This document shows positions 9,959 through 18,036 of a stretch of DNA of 41,004 bases, piece after piece. The translations under genes were made by a program, and so were the position numbers. Each line of letters begins with the position of its first letter. The first letter of the stretch is position 1. Origin of the DNA: Rhodospirillaceae bacterium (GTDB taxonomy: Bacteria > Pseudomonadota > Alphaproteobacteria > Thalassobaculales > Thalassobaculaceae); assembly GCA_002690995.1 (NCBI GenBank), contig NZGS01000122.1, forward strand, positions 1-41,004, written 5' to 3'. The notes under the pieces were generated by a model. It saw nothing but the letters and a program-made list of their open reading frames with translations, had not been told where the DNA came from and did no database searches.

Positions 9959-10957
9959 TTAAGGATTATTTTTACCTTCGTGGCTTGCTCGGATTTTCTC
10001 TGCGATGTGTTCGCCAGCCCTTATTGGAGCAAATCCGGCTACTGTTCCTCTTGCTATACACGACGGTATTACTTCTATTAAAGCATCAAAATCTGGATGC
10101 ATAAAATATCCAAGGGTTTGACGGTGAGAGTTAATACTGTTTAAGTTTTGCGGATTTGCGACCCGATGAAGAGTGGATTTCCAAAGTCCGTTGGTCCACC
10201 GGTTCATCATGTCGCCTAAATTCACTACAAGGCACCCATCTGGGGGATTGACCCCTAGCCAATGGCCATCTGGCATCAAAACTTCAAGACCGCTCTCGTT
10301 ACCTTTAATTGCTAATATAGTAATAGCGCCAAAGTCCGTGTGTGCGCCTGTCCTTAGCTGATCCTTTTTTGGATTTTTGGTAAGGGGAGGATAGTTATGG
10401 CTAGATAATATACTGAAGTGTCGTTTTGCAAGTTTTAAAAAATAATCTTCATGAACATCTAATCCCAGAGCAAAGACTTTTAATAATATTGCTGATAGAT
10501 CTTCAAATGACCGATAAAGATTTATTAATCGTACCCCTAAATCAATTTCATCACCTGGTAGAATGTTGGGAGCGTAAGCCTTCTGGGCACTAACAAGGTT
10601 TTGAAAGTGTCTTGAATGATCGTCGATCGGCCCTATAAAATAAGTTTCCCGAAGGTCAGCTGGCGTGTCCTCGCCAAGGGTATATGATAATCCCCGTGTG
10701 GCAAAAGCGTGGTAACCTCTCTGGAGTGATGGTTCATTCGGATGCCATTTATTTTTGATGTTCTGAGGCAGATCAAAAAAACTTTTCGAAGCATTAAAAG
10801 CGTCATTTATCACTGTCTCTCCTATCTCGTGCCCTTTAATGATTAAGAAACCAATTTCTTTGCATGCTTCTATCACTTGATCTGCAACATTTCGTCTTGC
10901 TGAGCCATTGATAAATGGTTGTATGTCAATAATTGGTAAGCTTTTGTATGTTTGATT
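9959..10957 (-). CDS. 2-oxoglutarate/Fe(II)-dependent oxygenase, isopenicillin N synthase-like
   Basis: 332 aa from the ATG at 10957. Members use non-haem iron and usually 2-oxoglutarate to hydroxylate, desaturate or cyclise small molecules. Seen: the N-terminal LPIIDIQPFI strand, GFLIIKGHEI, the facial triad HTDFG (His207, Asp209) with the distal HRVANP (His265), and an Arg-x-Thr (Arg280/Thr282) in place of the common Arg-x-Ser that binds the co-substrate. The middle segment GYHAFATRGLSYTLGEDTPA resembles the non-plant bacterial branch. The frame also allows an ATG at 10990, overlapping the upstream gene; I prefer 10957 because it lies seven bases after the TGA of the upstream gene (coupled translation). 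It forms a two-gene unit with the binding-protein-like gene. The substrate is unknown. Confidence 0.9.
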   Translation of the reverse strand, partial: NQTYKSLPIIDIQPFINGSARRNVADQVIEACKEIGFLIIKGHEIGETVINDAFNASKSFFDLPQNIKNKWHPNEPSLQRGYHAFATRGLSYTLGEDTPADLRETYFIGPIDDHSRHFQNLVSAQKAYAPNILPGDEIDLGVRLINLYRSFEDLSAILLKVFALGLDVHEDYFLKLAKRHFSILSSHNYPPLTKNPKKDQLRTGAHTDFGAITILAIKGNESGLEVLMPDGHWLGVNPPDGCLVVNLGDMMNRWTNGLWKSTLHRVANPQNLNSINSHRQTLGYFMHPDFDALIEVIPSCIARGTVAGFAPIRAGEHIAEKIRASHEGKNNP

Positions 10958-10964
10958 CATAGGA

Positions 10965-11873
10965 TCAGTCTGCTTTTGATAAGTTTTCATCGATCACTTC
11001 ATCGTAGGGTATATCAAACTGTATTAAATTACCCGATAACAAGGCAGCCTTTAGTTTCACAAATGCCGATGCTGGAAGGTCGGTTTTAGTTGGCCATACT
11101 TTTGAAGCCTTGTATCCCTCGATAATGCTCGCAAGGCTGTTGCTACTTAATTCTGGGAAAAAGCTTGGTCCGATAATTTTAGCTATTTCAACGCTGCTCA
11201 TATGGTTAATTGTGTTGAGTGCTCGATTGATTACCCTCACTAGAGCCTTGCATGTTTCCCTTTGATTTACAGTAAAAGATTTCAACGCATAAAAAGTAGT
11301 GAATGCGATATCTCCTCTTGAAGCGAAGCGATGCCAAACATGTGCTCCTGCCTCTTTAAGCTCCTGAGCGAATGGTTCAAAAAGTTGCACCAAGTCTATC
11401 TTCCCATCTTTAAAAAGATCGACGTTTTCGGGCATTGTCGCATCAGGATATCGTAAAATAGAATTTGGATCGATATTGGCGCGGGACAAATCATCTTGAA
11501 GTGTCATCCAAGGGGTAGGAACGTCCACAGCAACGGCTAATTTGTGATCCAATAAATCGTTAAAAACGAAATTATCATTAGGTTTTCTGCCAAGCAGAAT
11601 AAAAGGGTCGCGCGCAACAACTTGCGCAAAGCAAACGAGTCCCGACGTTGTTTTACTTAATCTTGCTTGGTTGTGATGCAGCAACACTCTCATAGGTCCC
11701 CCAAATGAAACATCTGCCCTTCCATCAATCAAACCTTGCGCTGTTTCTGAGGTTGAAGGCGATAGTATTAAAGAAACGTCAAGACCTTCATCTGAAAACA
11801 TGTTTTCCATCTGGGCGAGATAAAACGGCGTGTAACTGCACGCACGTAAATTTTCGTATAATCTAATTTTCAT
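10965..11873 (-). CDS. NMT1/THI5-like (ABC substrate-binding-like) protein without signal peptide
   Basis: 302 aa from ATG 11873; a TTG at 11888 would add five residues. The fold is that of the NMT1/THI5/SsuA-like periplasmic binding proteins: MKIRLYENLR, TPFYLAQ, an EGLDVSLILSPSTSET stretch, GRADVSFGGPMRVLL and a hinge VAVDVPTPWMTLQDDL, followed by NVDLFKDGKIDLVQLFEPFAQE. Unlike true transport receptors it shows no signal peptide or lipobox from either start, and no permease or ATPase gene is nearby. It therefore may act in the cytosol, as the THI5-type pyrimidine synthase relatives do, or as a sensor. I do not see the Cys-rich motif described for yeast Thi5. It is followed at once by the 2OG oxygenase gene and is divergent from the TRAP operon across about 200 bases. 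Confidence 0.8.
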   Translation of the reverse strand: MKIRLYENLRACSYTPFYLAQMENMFSDEGLDVSLILSPSTSETAQGLIDGRADVSFGGPMRVLLHHNQARLSKTTSGLVCFAQVVARDPFILLGRKPNDNFVFNDLLDHKLAVAVDVPTPWMTLQDDLSRANIDPNSILRYPDATMPENVDLFKDGKIDLVQLFEPFAQELKEAGAHVWHRFASRGDIAFTTFYALKSFTVNQRETCKALVRVINRALNTINHMSSVEIAKIIGPSFFPELSSNSLASIIEGYKASKVWPTKTDLPASAFVKLKAALLSGNLIQFDIPYDEVIDENLSKAD

Positions 11874-12083
11874 TTTCAATCTATCCAAAAGAGATATCTC
11901 AAGCCAAAGCTAAAATCTTCTTATGTTAAGATAAAGACAATCCAGATTAGATAAAGATAAAACCTTTTTATCGTCGATCAAAATTTATTGAGAAAACAAT
12001 TTGTTTGTTTGGGCGTTGATTAAAGTAGACGAAGGTAACATTTATATCGTTAAATGCTTCTAAACGAAAAATAGGAGTAAAAT

Positions 12084-13106
12084 ATGAAAGCATCCTTTTC
12101 CCGACTGCTCAAATTGACAGTTTTAGCGGGGGCATTTGTGGGGGTATCTCTCGCCGCAAGTGCGCAAGAGTTTAAACTACGTTGGGGGCACTATTTACCC
12201 AATAGCCCTTTTGTTCAGGTAGAAAAAGATTTTGCCAAGAAAATTGAAGAAAGAACAAACGGACGGGTAAAGATCGATATAACATTTGCCGGTGGCCTGG
12301 GCAAAGGTAACGAGGTTGCCCTTTTGGCAGGGCGCGGTGCTATAGACATGGCATCAGTTGCAATGGGTTATTATCCTGACCAACTTCTGTTCTGGAAAGC
12401 ATATCAAATCCCTTTTATTTTTGATGATCCGGTACAAGCCATCAACGTAGTTCACAAGTCATACAAAGAATTTCCTATATTCAAACAAGAATCAGACAAA
12501 ATAAATGTAAACTACCTTTTCCAGCAGCCGTTGGGTTCCTACTATATGACAGGTCCTAGCCCAAACTGTACGTCGGTCAAAGACCTAAAAGGTAAAAAGA
12601 TTCGTAGCTTTGGCGCTGACCTTCCGAAGATGCACAACGCTATTGGAGCAGTTCCTGTTACAGTACGTCCAACAGAAGTCTACGAGGCGCTGCAAAGGGG
12701 CACTATCGACTACTCGTTTCTAAATGCTGGTAACGTTGAAAGCCTGAGATTATATGAGCCGGGTAAATATAGCTGTGGTACCGCAATGACGATTGCTGGA
12801 CACATGATTGTTATAGGCAAAAGAACCTGGGCAAAACTACCGGCCGATATCCAAAAAATCTTTATGGACCAAGCTGAAAAAAGCCAGAAAGATTATCTAG
12901 ACTGGTTGGTAACTGGTACAGAGAAATCTATTGCTAATATTAAGAAGGCAGGGGGTGTGTTTAAAGAATTTCCCGCTTCTGAACTTGCAAAGTGGAAAGC
13001 TGCTACACCAGATTTGTTGCAGGGTTGGGCAGATAATATGAAAAAGAGAGGCTTTGGAAAAGAGGCTGCAGAAGTTGCAGCAGCATGGCGTGCTTGGACG
13101 AAATAA
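12084..13106 (+). CDS. dctP: TRAP transporter solute-binding protein DctP
   Basis: 340 aa. This is the periplasmic receptor of a tripartite ATP-independent periplasmic transporter, which delivers carboxylate-type solutes to the DctQM membrane part in a sodium-driven process. A Sec signal peptide is visible with an Ala-Ser-Ala cleavage site after residue 27. The family Arg that grips the ligand carboxylate lies in GKKIRSFGAD (Arg174), followed by VPVTVRPTEVYEALQRGTID, the usual DctP block. AGGAG at 12073-12077 sits six bases before the ATG. It begins the operon dctP-dctQ-dctM; the dctP-dctQ gap contains a terminator-like hairpin that probably raises DctP expression over DctQM. The ligand is not determinable; a mono- or dicarboxylate is likely. 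Confidence 0.95.
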   Translation: MKASFSRLLKLTVLAGAFVGVSLAASAQEFKLRWGHYLPNSPFVQVEKDFAKKIEERTNGRVKIDITFAGGLGKGNEVALLAGRGAIDMASVAMGYYPDQLLFWKAYQIPFIFDDPVQAINVVHKSYKEFPIFKQESDKINVNYLFQQPLGSYYMTGPSPNCTSVKDLKGKKIRSFGADLPKMHNAIGAVPVTVRPTEVYEALQRGTIDYSFLNAGNVESLRLYEPGKYSCGTAMTIAGHMIVIGKRTWAKLPADIQKIFMDQAEKSQKDYLDWLVTGTEKSIANIKKAGGVFKEFPASELAKWKAATPDLLQGWADNMKKRGFGKEAAEVAAAWRAWTK

Positions 13107-13134
13107 AGTCGATCTAAAATCATTTTTCTAAATG

Positions 13135-13175
13135 TCCGGTCATTTGTACTTGTTTACGAATGGCCGGATTTATTT
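13135..13175 (+). terminator. Intercistronic hairpin (partial terminator) between dctP and dctQ
   Basis: TCCGGTCATT (13135-13144) pairs with AATGGCCGGA (13159-13168) with one G-T pair. The pairing continues inward (13145-13148 with 13155-13158) to give a 14-bp stem and six-base loop, and TTTATTT follows. It starts 28 bases after the dctP stop, so the leakage of transcription or 3' protection of the dctP message would set a DctP excess over DctQM. Confidence 0.7.
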
Positions 13176-13186
13176 AACCAAATAAT

Positions 13187-13756
13187 ATGAAAATAATACG
13201 CAAAATTATAGAACCAGTGGCGCTGATTGTCCTTCTTATTGGGGGATTCGGAATGTTAGCGTCTACGTTTTTAGGCACCGCTGATGTCATTGGAACCCAG
13301 GTTTTTGGCCAACCGGTGCATGGGGCTTTAGAGCTAACTGAAAGCACAATGGTTGTAATTGTTTTTGGAGCACTAACATATGCGCAAATACGACGGAACC
13401 ATATCCGAGTAGAACTATTTTACACGCGTGTTGGACCACGGGCCCAAGGTTTGATGGATGTTTTTTCTGATCTAATGGCCCTTGTTTTTTTTGGTCTTCT
13501 GTTGTGGCAAGCATCTTTTGAAGCAATATTTAGTTGGGGCATCGATGAATCGACTTTTGGTTTAATAAGAATACCGCTTTGGCCCGCTCGGTTCATTTTA
13601 GCTGGTGGCACTGCTCTGCTTATTATTCAATTATTATATGACTTAGTAATTGATGTACAAAAAGTTTTATCTGGTGGCGTACACGTCACTGCAAATGATG
13701 TTTTAATGAGGGAAGTTTCTGAAGCGGAAAAATATCTCGATGATGAAAGACTTTAG
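13187..13756 (+). CDS. dctQ: TRAP transporter small membrane subunit DctQ
   Basis: 189 aa, typical for DctQ. The protein has four hydrophobic segments (around residues 9-30, 50-67, 91-110 and 131-150), the pattern of the small TRAP membrane subunit, and the sequence ELTESTMVVIVFGALTYAQI with the following RRNHIRVELF is a DctQ hallmark. The role is to support the large channel subunit DctM and to interact with DctP. No strong Shine-Dalgarno precedes the ATG at 13187, fitting lower expression than dctP. dctM begins two bases after its stop codon. Confidence 0.92.
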   Translation: MKIIRKIIEPVALIVLLIGGFGMLASTFLGTADVIGTQVFGQPVHGALELTESTMVVIVFGALTYAQIRRNHIRVELFYTRVGPRAQGLMDVFSDLMALVFFGLLLWQASFEAIFSWGIDESTFGLIRIPLWPARFILAGGTALLIIQLLYDLVIDVQKVLSGGVHVTANDVLMREVSEAEKYLDDERL

Positions 13757-13758
13757 CT

Positions 13759-15069
13759 TTGCTTGAAACGGGCACCACTGGAATTATCGTTTTAGTAACC
13801 CTTTTTTTTATGTTGAGCGTTGGGGTTCATATTGGCGTTGCGCTTGGTTTATGCGGAATTATCGGCACCTTTTTGGCGATTGGTCCAGATGCAGCGTGGG
13901 CTCATTTAGCTACCATACCCTTCAGTACAACTAACTCATTTACCCTTGCCGTCATCCCTTTATTCATTTTGATGGGATCCCTAGCAACGCAGGCGGGATT
14001 GACGAGAGATTTATATAAAGCCGCTTATAATTGGCTGGGGCGTTTGCCTGGTGGACTGGCGATGGCTACTACGCTTGCCTCGGCAGCATTTGGCGCAGCA
14101 AGTGGATCTACTGTTGTTAATGCTGCAGTTTTCACAAAAATTGCGCTCCCTGAAATGACAGCTTTTGGTTACGATAGAAGGCTAAGCGCGGGTTGTATTG
14201 CTGCATCAGGTACGCTTGCATCACTTATCCCTCCAAGTATCATCATGGTCATTTATGCTATTTTGACTGAACAGTCTGTGGCACTTTTACTGATGGCAGG
14301 ATTAGTGCCGGGCTTACTGTCTGCAGCCATGTATATGGGTGGTATTTATACAATAGCGAAGGTTCGCCCGGATATGGCCCCGCAATCTAAAATCGCCATA
14401 AATTGGAGCGAACGTATAAGCTCTTTAAAAGGGGTTTGGGGTATTGGGTTTTTATTCTTATTGGTTATTGGAGGTATTTATACCGGTTTCTTTGTTCCAA
14501 CATATGCAGGTGCGGTAGGTGCTTTCGGTGCTTTTTTGATTGTTGTGGCAAAAAGAAGGCTGACCAAAGCTACCACACTGAATACGTTCAAAGATGCTGG
14601 TGTCACGACCTCGGTCATTTTTATAATTGTAATTGGGGGCATTATTTTTGCTCGATATCTCACATACACTGGTATCATTGCCGATGTTTCGCAATTTCTT
14701 TTGTCATTAGAGTTGAACAAGTATACGTATCTATTTGCTTTTGCCGTAATTTATCTGATTCTAGGGATGCTAATTGATCCGATTGCGATTATGGTAATAA
14801 CGCTTCCGGTTATGTATCCCATTTTAATAGGTGTTGGTTTTGACCCAATTTGGCTTGGTGTAATAGCCATTAAATTGGCTGAAATTTCTTTAATTACGCC
14901 TCCAGTTGGTTTAAATGTTTACGTTGTGAGAAGTGCATCTCCTGTTCCATTAAGCTTGGAAGATGTCTTTTCTGGAGTTATGCCATTTCTGATTATAGAC
15001 ATACTCACTCTTCTTTTATTGATTTTCATACCAGAAATTACTCTTACCCTACCCAGGTTAATGATGTAG
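13759..15069 (+). CDS. dctM: TRAP transporter large permease subunit DctM
   Basis: 436 aa, very close to the usual 425-435. DctM is the sodium-coupled transport channel, with many membrane segments. Seen: IPLFILMGSLATQAGLTRDL early, the AFGAASGSTVVNAAVFTKIALPEM block (start of the first half-repeat), the SLIPPSIIMVIYAILTEQSV segment, and a second half ending in LAEISLITPPVGLNVYVV, which are DctM signatures. The start is a TTG two bases after the dctQ stop, so translation is coupled to dctQ. There is no obvious terminator before the convergent MmgE/PrpD gene, whose stop lies only seven bases beyond dctM. Confidence 0.95.
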   Translation: MLETGTTGIIVLVTLFFMLSVGVHIGVALGLCGIIGTFLAIGPDAAWAHLATIPFSTTNSFTLAVIPLFILMGSLATQAGLTRDLYKAAYNWLGRLPGGLAMATTLASAAFGAASGSTVVNAAVFTKIALPEMTAFGYDRRLSAGCIAASGTLASLIPPSIIMVIYAILTEQSVALLLMAGLVPGLLSAAMYMGGIYTIAKVRPDMAPQSKIAINWSERISSLKGVWGIGFLFLLVIGGIYTGFFVPTYAGAVGAFGAFLIVVAKRRLTKATTLNTFKDAGVTTSVIFIIVIGGIIFARYLTYTGIIADVSQFLLSLELNKYTYLFAFAVIYLILGMLIDPIAIMVITLPVMYPILIGVGFDPIWLGVIAIKLAEISLITPPVGLNVYVVRSASPVPLSLEDVFSGVMPFLIIDILTLLLLIFIPEITLTLPRLMM

Positions 15070-15076
15070 GACGATC

Positions 15077-16456
15077 TTATTTCTGAATTATATCTTTCCA
15101 GTTAGCGTTCAAGTAATCATCTCTCAAGTTAAGAATGTTTACGAGAGGTTCCAGTAAGTAACTTGGGTTGCCGACTACAAGATTTCTCAATTTGTTTTCG
15201 ATGTCGGCAGACTTAAATGGAAAATCAGGGCCACCTTTAGCGCTTAGACATTCATTAACAAGAACTTTTCCGTCTGTAAGCTCAATTTTTAATCTCGCAG
15301 GTCGATCGTTGGGCCATTCCAATTCAGGCTCATAGGTAATAAGACTTATTTTTTTTCTAAGCCTTTCAATGTCTGGATCAAAAAGCGAGTTTTCATTGAA
15401 AGCTTCTGTGTCAGCGTTACCGTGTTTTAGTGTGGTCGCTACAATGTGTTCCATTGAAAATTTCCCGGCTAATGTTGTTTGTGGTGACGGGTTGCTCAAG
15501 AGTTCTCCGCGCCAGTGGGTCTCTAAGGTGGCTGAATTGATATTTGACACGCAGAGAACACCGTGATTTTCAATAATATTTCTAGCGGCCTCGACGGCGG
15601 AATGGCTATATTGGCAACAAGCATGTTCTTTGTGATAAGACGCTTCTATTTCCCAGGTTTCATTCAGATTATATTTAAGAGTTTCTGGGTCACAGCTTGC
15701 TCCAAAGATATCTTTATATATTTGATAAATAGAATTCTCTGTTGCAATAACTCCCATCTCCAACCAATCTACCGCCCATAATCCATTTGACGCAGCTAGA
15801 CCCGGCCACGTATTCCTTATTAGCGCTCCTTTTACAGCATGATCAAAAGGGCCCGGGTTAACCAATGTTGAAGCGGAATTAACGGCCTGAAAGACCATTT
15901 CAGGCGTATGCTTTCTCAGAGTGCCGATTGCAGCAGCAGCGCCTATTGCGGCTAAACTCGCATGTCCATGAAGTTTTAAATTTTCGTATTTAAAACATTT
16001 TGCGAGTTTTGCAATAATTTCATAACCTATCAGTAGAGCTCGCAGAACATCTTTAACTTGTGCGTTCAAAGCTTCGGCTTCGGCAATAAGGGCAGGGATA
16101 CAATATAAACCGCCATGACAAAGGGCATGCCGATATCCGCCATCGAGTTCGCACCAATCACCGGCTGTACCATTTGCGATGACAGCAGAGTGCTTATCTA
16201 TTTTCGCTCCGGTGCCATTAAGAAGCGTAGTGCCGCTAATGCTTTCATGCTCTGTTAATTTACGAACGATTTTTTTTACGGTTTCGTCACTATGACCAGA
16301 AATAATAGCTGATATATCGTCGCAAAATACCATAGCCACTTTTTGATGTATTTTGTTTGGTAAGTTATTCCAGCAAGTCTCAGAAAGATTATTAATTAAT
16401 AAAGTGAGGTTTTCTCTAAAATGTATTGTTTCATCATAAGAGGTTTCATTTGTCAT
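15077..16456 (-). CDS. MmgE/PrpD family protein
   Basis: 459 aa from ATG 16456; a GTG at 16513 would add 19 residues with low family resemblance. MmgE/PrpD enzymes include 2-methylcitrate dehydratase, cis-aconitate decarboxylase and iminodisuccinate epimerase, all acting on di- or tricarboxylates. Seen: the opening helix with VAMVFCDDISAIISG, the block EHESISGTTLLNGTGAK, the HALCHGGLYCIPALIAEAEA segment, ALLIGYEIIAKLAKCF, and HGHASLAAIGAAAAIGTLR, then KEHACCQYSHSAVEAARNI. The reaction cannot be assigned from sequence alone. It is convergent with dctM and divergent from the heptose adenylyltransferase gene. Proximity to a TRAP importer suggests, but does not show, use of an imported organic acid. 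Confidence 0.88.
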   Translation of the reverse strand: MTNETSYDETIHFRENLTLLINNLSETCWNNLPNKIHQKVAMVFCDDISAIISGHSDETVKKIVRKLTEHESISGTTLLNGTGAKIDKHSAVIANGTAGDWCELDGGYRHALCHGGLYCIPALIAEAEALNAQVKDVLRALLIGYEIIAKLAKCFKYENLKLHGHASLAAIGAAAAIGTLRKHTPEMVFQAVNSASTLVNPGPFDHAVKGALIRNTWPGLAASNGLWAVDWLEMGVIATENSIYQIYKDIFGASCDPETLKYNLNETWEIEASYHKEHACCQYSHSAVEAARNIIENHGVLCVSNINSATLETHWRGELLSNPSPQTTLAGKFSMEHIVATTLKHGNADTEAFNENSLFDPDIERLRKKISLITYEPELEWPNDRPARLKIELTDGKVLVNECLSAKGGPDFPFKSADIENKLRNLVVGNPSYLLEPLVNILNLRDDYLNANWKDIIQK

Positions 16457-16505
16457 GTTACTGGTACTTTTCGAAAATGCAGCCTTGGTAAAGAGTGCAG
16501 AACAA

Positions 16506-16534
16506 TTGACCACACGATGAGTAATGTATGTATA
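16506..16534 (+). promoter_or_regulatory. Possible promoter for the heptose adenylyltransferase gene
   Basis: TTGACC (16506-16511), 17 bases, TGTATA (16529-16534); a TATAAC at 16531-16536 is an alternative with a longer spacer. It lies 70 bases before the GTG at 16605. The -10 is only a moderate match. Confidence 0.3.
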
Positions 16535-16604
16535 ACGATAATTTATAGTTTATAATTTCAAAATTCCATTACTTCATTAAATAACGGTATCTAGGGGATT
16601 AAAA

Positions 16605-17093
16605 GTGACTAATGATAAATTCGCTGCCGAAACTGAAAAAAAGACCATAGACCAAGTCATTAAATGGCGCGAATTAGGTAAGAAAATTGGGTTTACAAAT
16701 GGATGCTTTGACTTAATACATCCCGGACATATAGCTTTACTCGAAAATTCAAGAACATACTGTGACATCCTAGTAGTCGGACTGAACAGTGACAGATCTG
16801 TTGCAAAGTTAAAGGGCAGTGCAAGACCGATACAAGACGAATTATCTCGGAAGATAATTTTAACAGCATTAAAAGCGGTATCGGTTGTTATCATCTTCGA
16901 TGAAGAAACGCCAGAAAGATTAATTAAACAGCTGAGGCCAGATATAATCATTAAGGGAGGCGACTATAACATTCAAGATATCATTGGTGGTGATTTTGTA
17001 AGGTCCTATGGGGGAGAAGTATTAACTATTCCTTATTTAGAGGGAAATAGTTCATCTAATATAATAGATAAAGTTAAGCGCAGTTTAGCATGA
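16605..17093 (+). CDS. hldE2: D-glycero-beta-D-manno-heptose 1-phosphate adenylyltransferase (RfaE domain II)
   Basis: 162 aa, equal to the C-terminal half of E. coli HldE. It would convert heptose 1-phosphate and ATP to ADP-heptose, the donor for the inner core of lipopolysaccharide. Seen: GFTNGCFDLIHPGH with the HPGH nucleotide-binding motif at residues 39-42; LVVGLNSDRSVAKLKG; ARPIQDELSRK; and ADIIxKGGDY-like PDIIIKGGDYNIQDI; then EGNSSSNIIDKV near the end. Start is a GTG (16605) with a GGGG stretch before it. The kinase half is not in this window, so the two activities are on separate proteins here. It is divergent from the MmgE/PrpD gene. Confidence 0.92.
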   Translation: MTNDKFAAETEKKTIDQVIKWRELGKKIGFTNGCFDLIHPGHIALLENSRTYCDILVVGLNSDRSVAKLKGSARPIQDELSRKIILTALKAVSVVIIFDEETPERLIKQLRPDIIIKGGDYNIQDIIGGDFVRSYGGEVLTIPYLEGNSSSNIIDKVKRSLA

Positions 17094-17280
17094 AAAATCT
17101 CAAGTGATTGATCGATTTATGCAAAATTTAAAACGATTAAAATGATAAAATTTGCGCCGTTTTATTTAACAAGAAATTACGGTTATTTTGTATTGACATA
17201 AAGTTATTTACCACAACAGCCGATTCGTATAGAATATCTGGGTTTTTATTTGGTTATATTCTAAATTTGGAGTGTATCAG

Positions 17281-17601
17281 ATGGGGGTCTTCGATTTTAT
17301 TAAAACAAAGCAAGCACCAAAAGTATCAAATGTTTCCGTTAATAGCCCAAGGCCGAATGCAAATTCTAGAGGAACAGTTACGGTTGATAAATTTACCTTT
17401 AATGTTCGTGATTACAGCTTAAAAGGTTTTATATTGGAGCCGTACGATGAAAAAATACTTGCAAAAGGTCAAAAATTTAAGTGCAGTGTTAGCTTATCAA
17501 AGGACGGACATTCTTATAACGGCCGGGCGGAAGCAATGGTCACAAAAATAACATCTGGAGCGCTTGCTGCAACTTTTACAATAAAACCATCGTCTAACTG
17601 A
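17281..17601 (+). CDS. PilZ-like small protein
   Basis: 106 aa from ATG 17281; GGAG at 17269-17272 is eight bases upstream and supports this start over the GTG at 17272. The centre, NVRDYSLKGFIL, matches the PilZ pattern D-x-S-x-x-G, followed by a strand-rich tail KGQKFKCSVSL and the NGRAEAMVTKIT repeat of short strands. PilZ domains bind cyclic di-GMP, but the N-terminal RxxxR ligand motif is not clear here (only a single Arg in SRGTVTV), so binding of that signal is uncertain. It is directly followed, 9 bases after its stop, by a small uncharacterised gene, suggesting a two-gene unit. Confidence 0.65.
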   Translation: MGVFDFIKTKQAPKVSNVSVNSPRPNANSRGTVTVDKFTFNVRDYSLKGFILEPYDEKILAKGQKFKCSVSLSKDGHSYNGRAEAMVTKITSGALAATFTIKPSSN

Positions 17602-17610
17602 TTGTTTAAA

Positions 17611-17922
17611 ATGTTTTTTTTTAAATCTAAAACTCAAAAAGTTAAGAATAAAACAGCCGCAAAAAAGAAAGCAGTTTCGTTTGAGGAATTAGATGAAAAA
17701 CAAAAAATATTATTAATGATTAGGAAAATGCGAAAACGTATTTCGCCGGACGTGTTAAATAGAGCGGAACAACTCGCTTTTAGTCAGCTTGGTGTAGAGC
17801 CACCGGTTCCGCCCGAAAATGAAGCATCGCGCCTTTTTAAAATCGCAATGGCTAATAATGGAAAACGAAGGGCGGAAATCCTTGCTTTGGTCGAACGACG
17901 GGTCAACAAGCGTCTTCATTGA
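17611..17922 (+). CDS. Hypothetical protein, basic, 103 aa
   Basis: I do not recognise this family. From ATG 17611 (a TTG at 17602 is possible) the N terminus is a Lys-rich, signal-free stretch (SKTQKVKNKTAAKKKAV). A helical middle segment runs about residues 25-62, with FEELDEKQKILLMIRKMRKR, followed by a Pro turn (GVEPPVPPENEASR) and an Arg/Lys-rich C-terminal helix ending NKRLH. No membrane segment or Cys pair is seen. Its frame starts at the end of the PilZ-like gene, so the two may be translated together. Codon use looks like that of the neighbours. Confidence 0.55.
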   Translation: MFFFKSKTQKVKNKTAAKKKAVSFEELDEKQKILLMIRKMRKRISPDVLNRAEQLAFSQLGVEPPVPPENEASRLFKIAMANNGKRRAEILALVERRVNKRLH

Positions 17923-18036
17923 TATGCTTTTTTAAATAAATAGACCAAACCTAATGCATGTAGTAGAGATGGTAGCTATATCTCTATATATTCAATCTCT
18001 CATAACGGCTGTTTAGCTGCTTGACGGAGTTTTTTA

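Noticed and set aside
14403-14777. Cys/Tyr-rich 124-codon frame inside dctM
   Set aside because: Out-of-frame reading of the DctM membrane segments; no family resemblance and no ribosome site.
17193-17235. Exact TTGACA (17193-17198) before the PilZ-like gene
   Set aside because: No -10 element lies at 16-18 bases; the nearest TAGAAT is 31 bases away, so a promoter cannot be supported from this pair.
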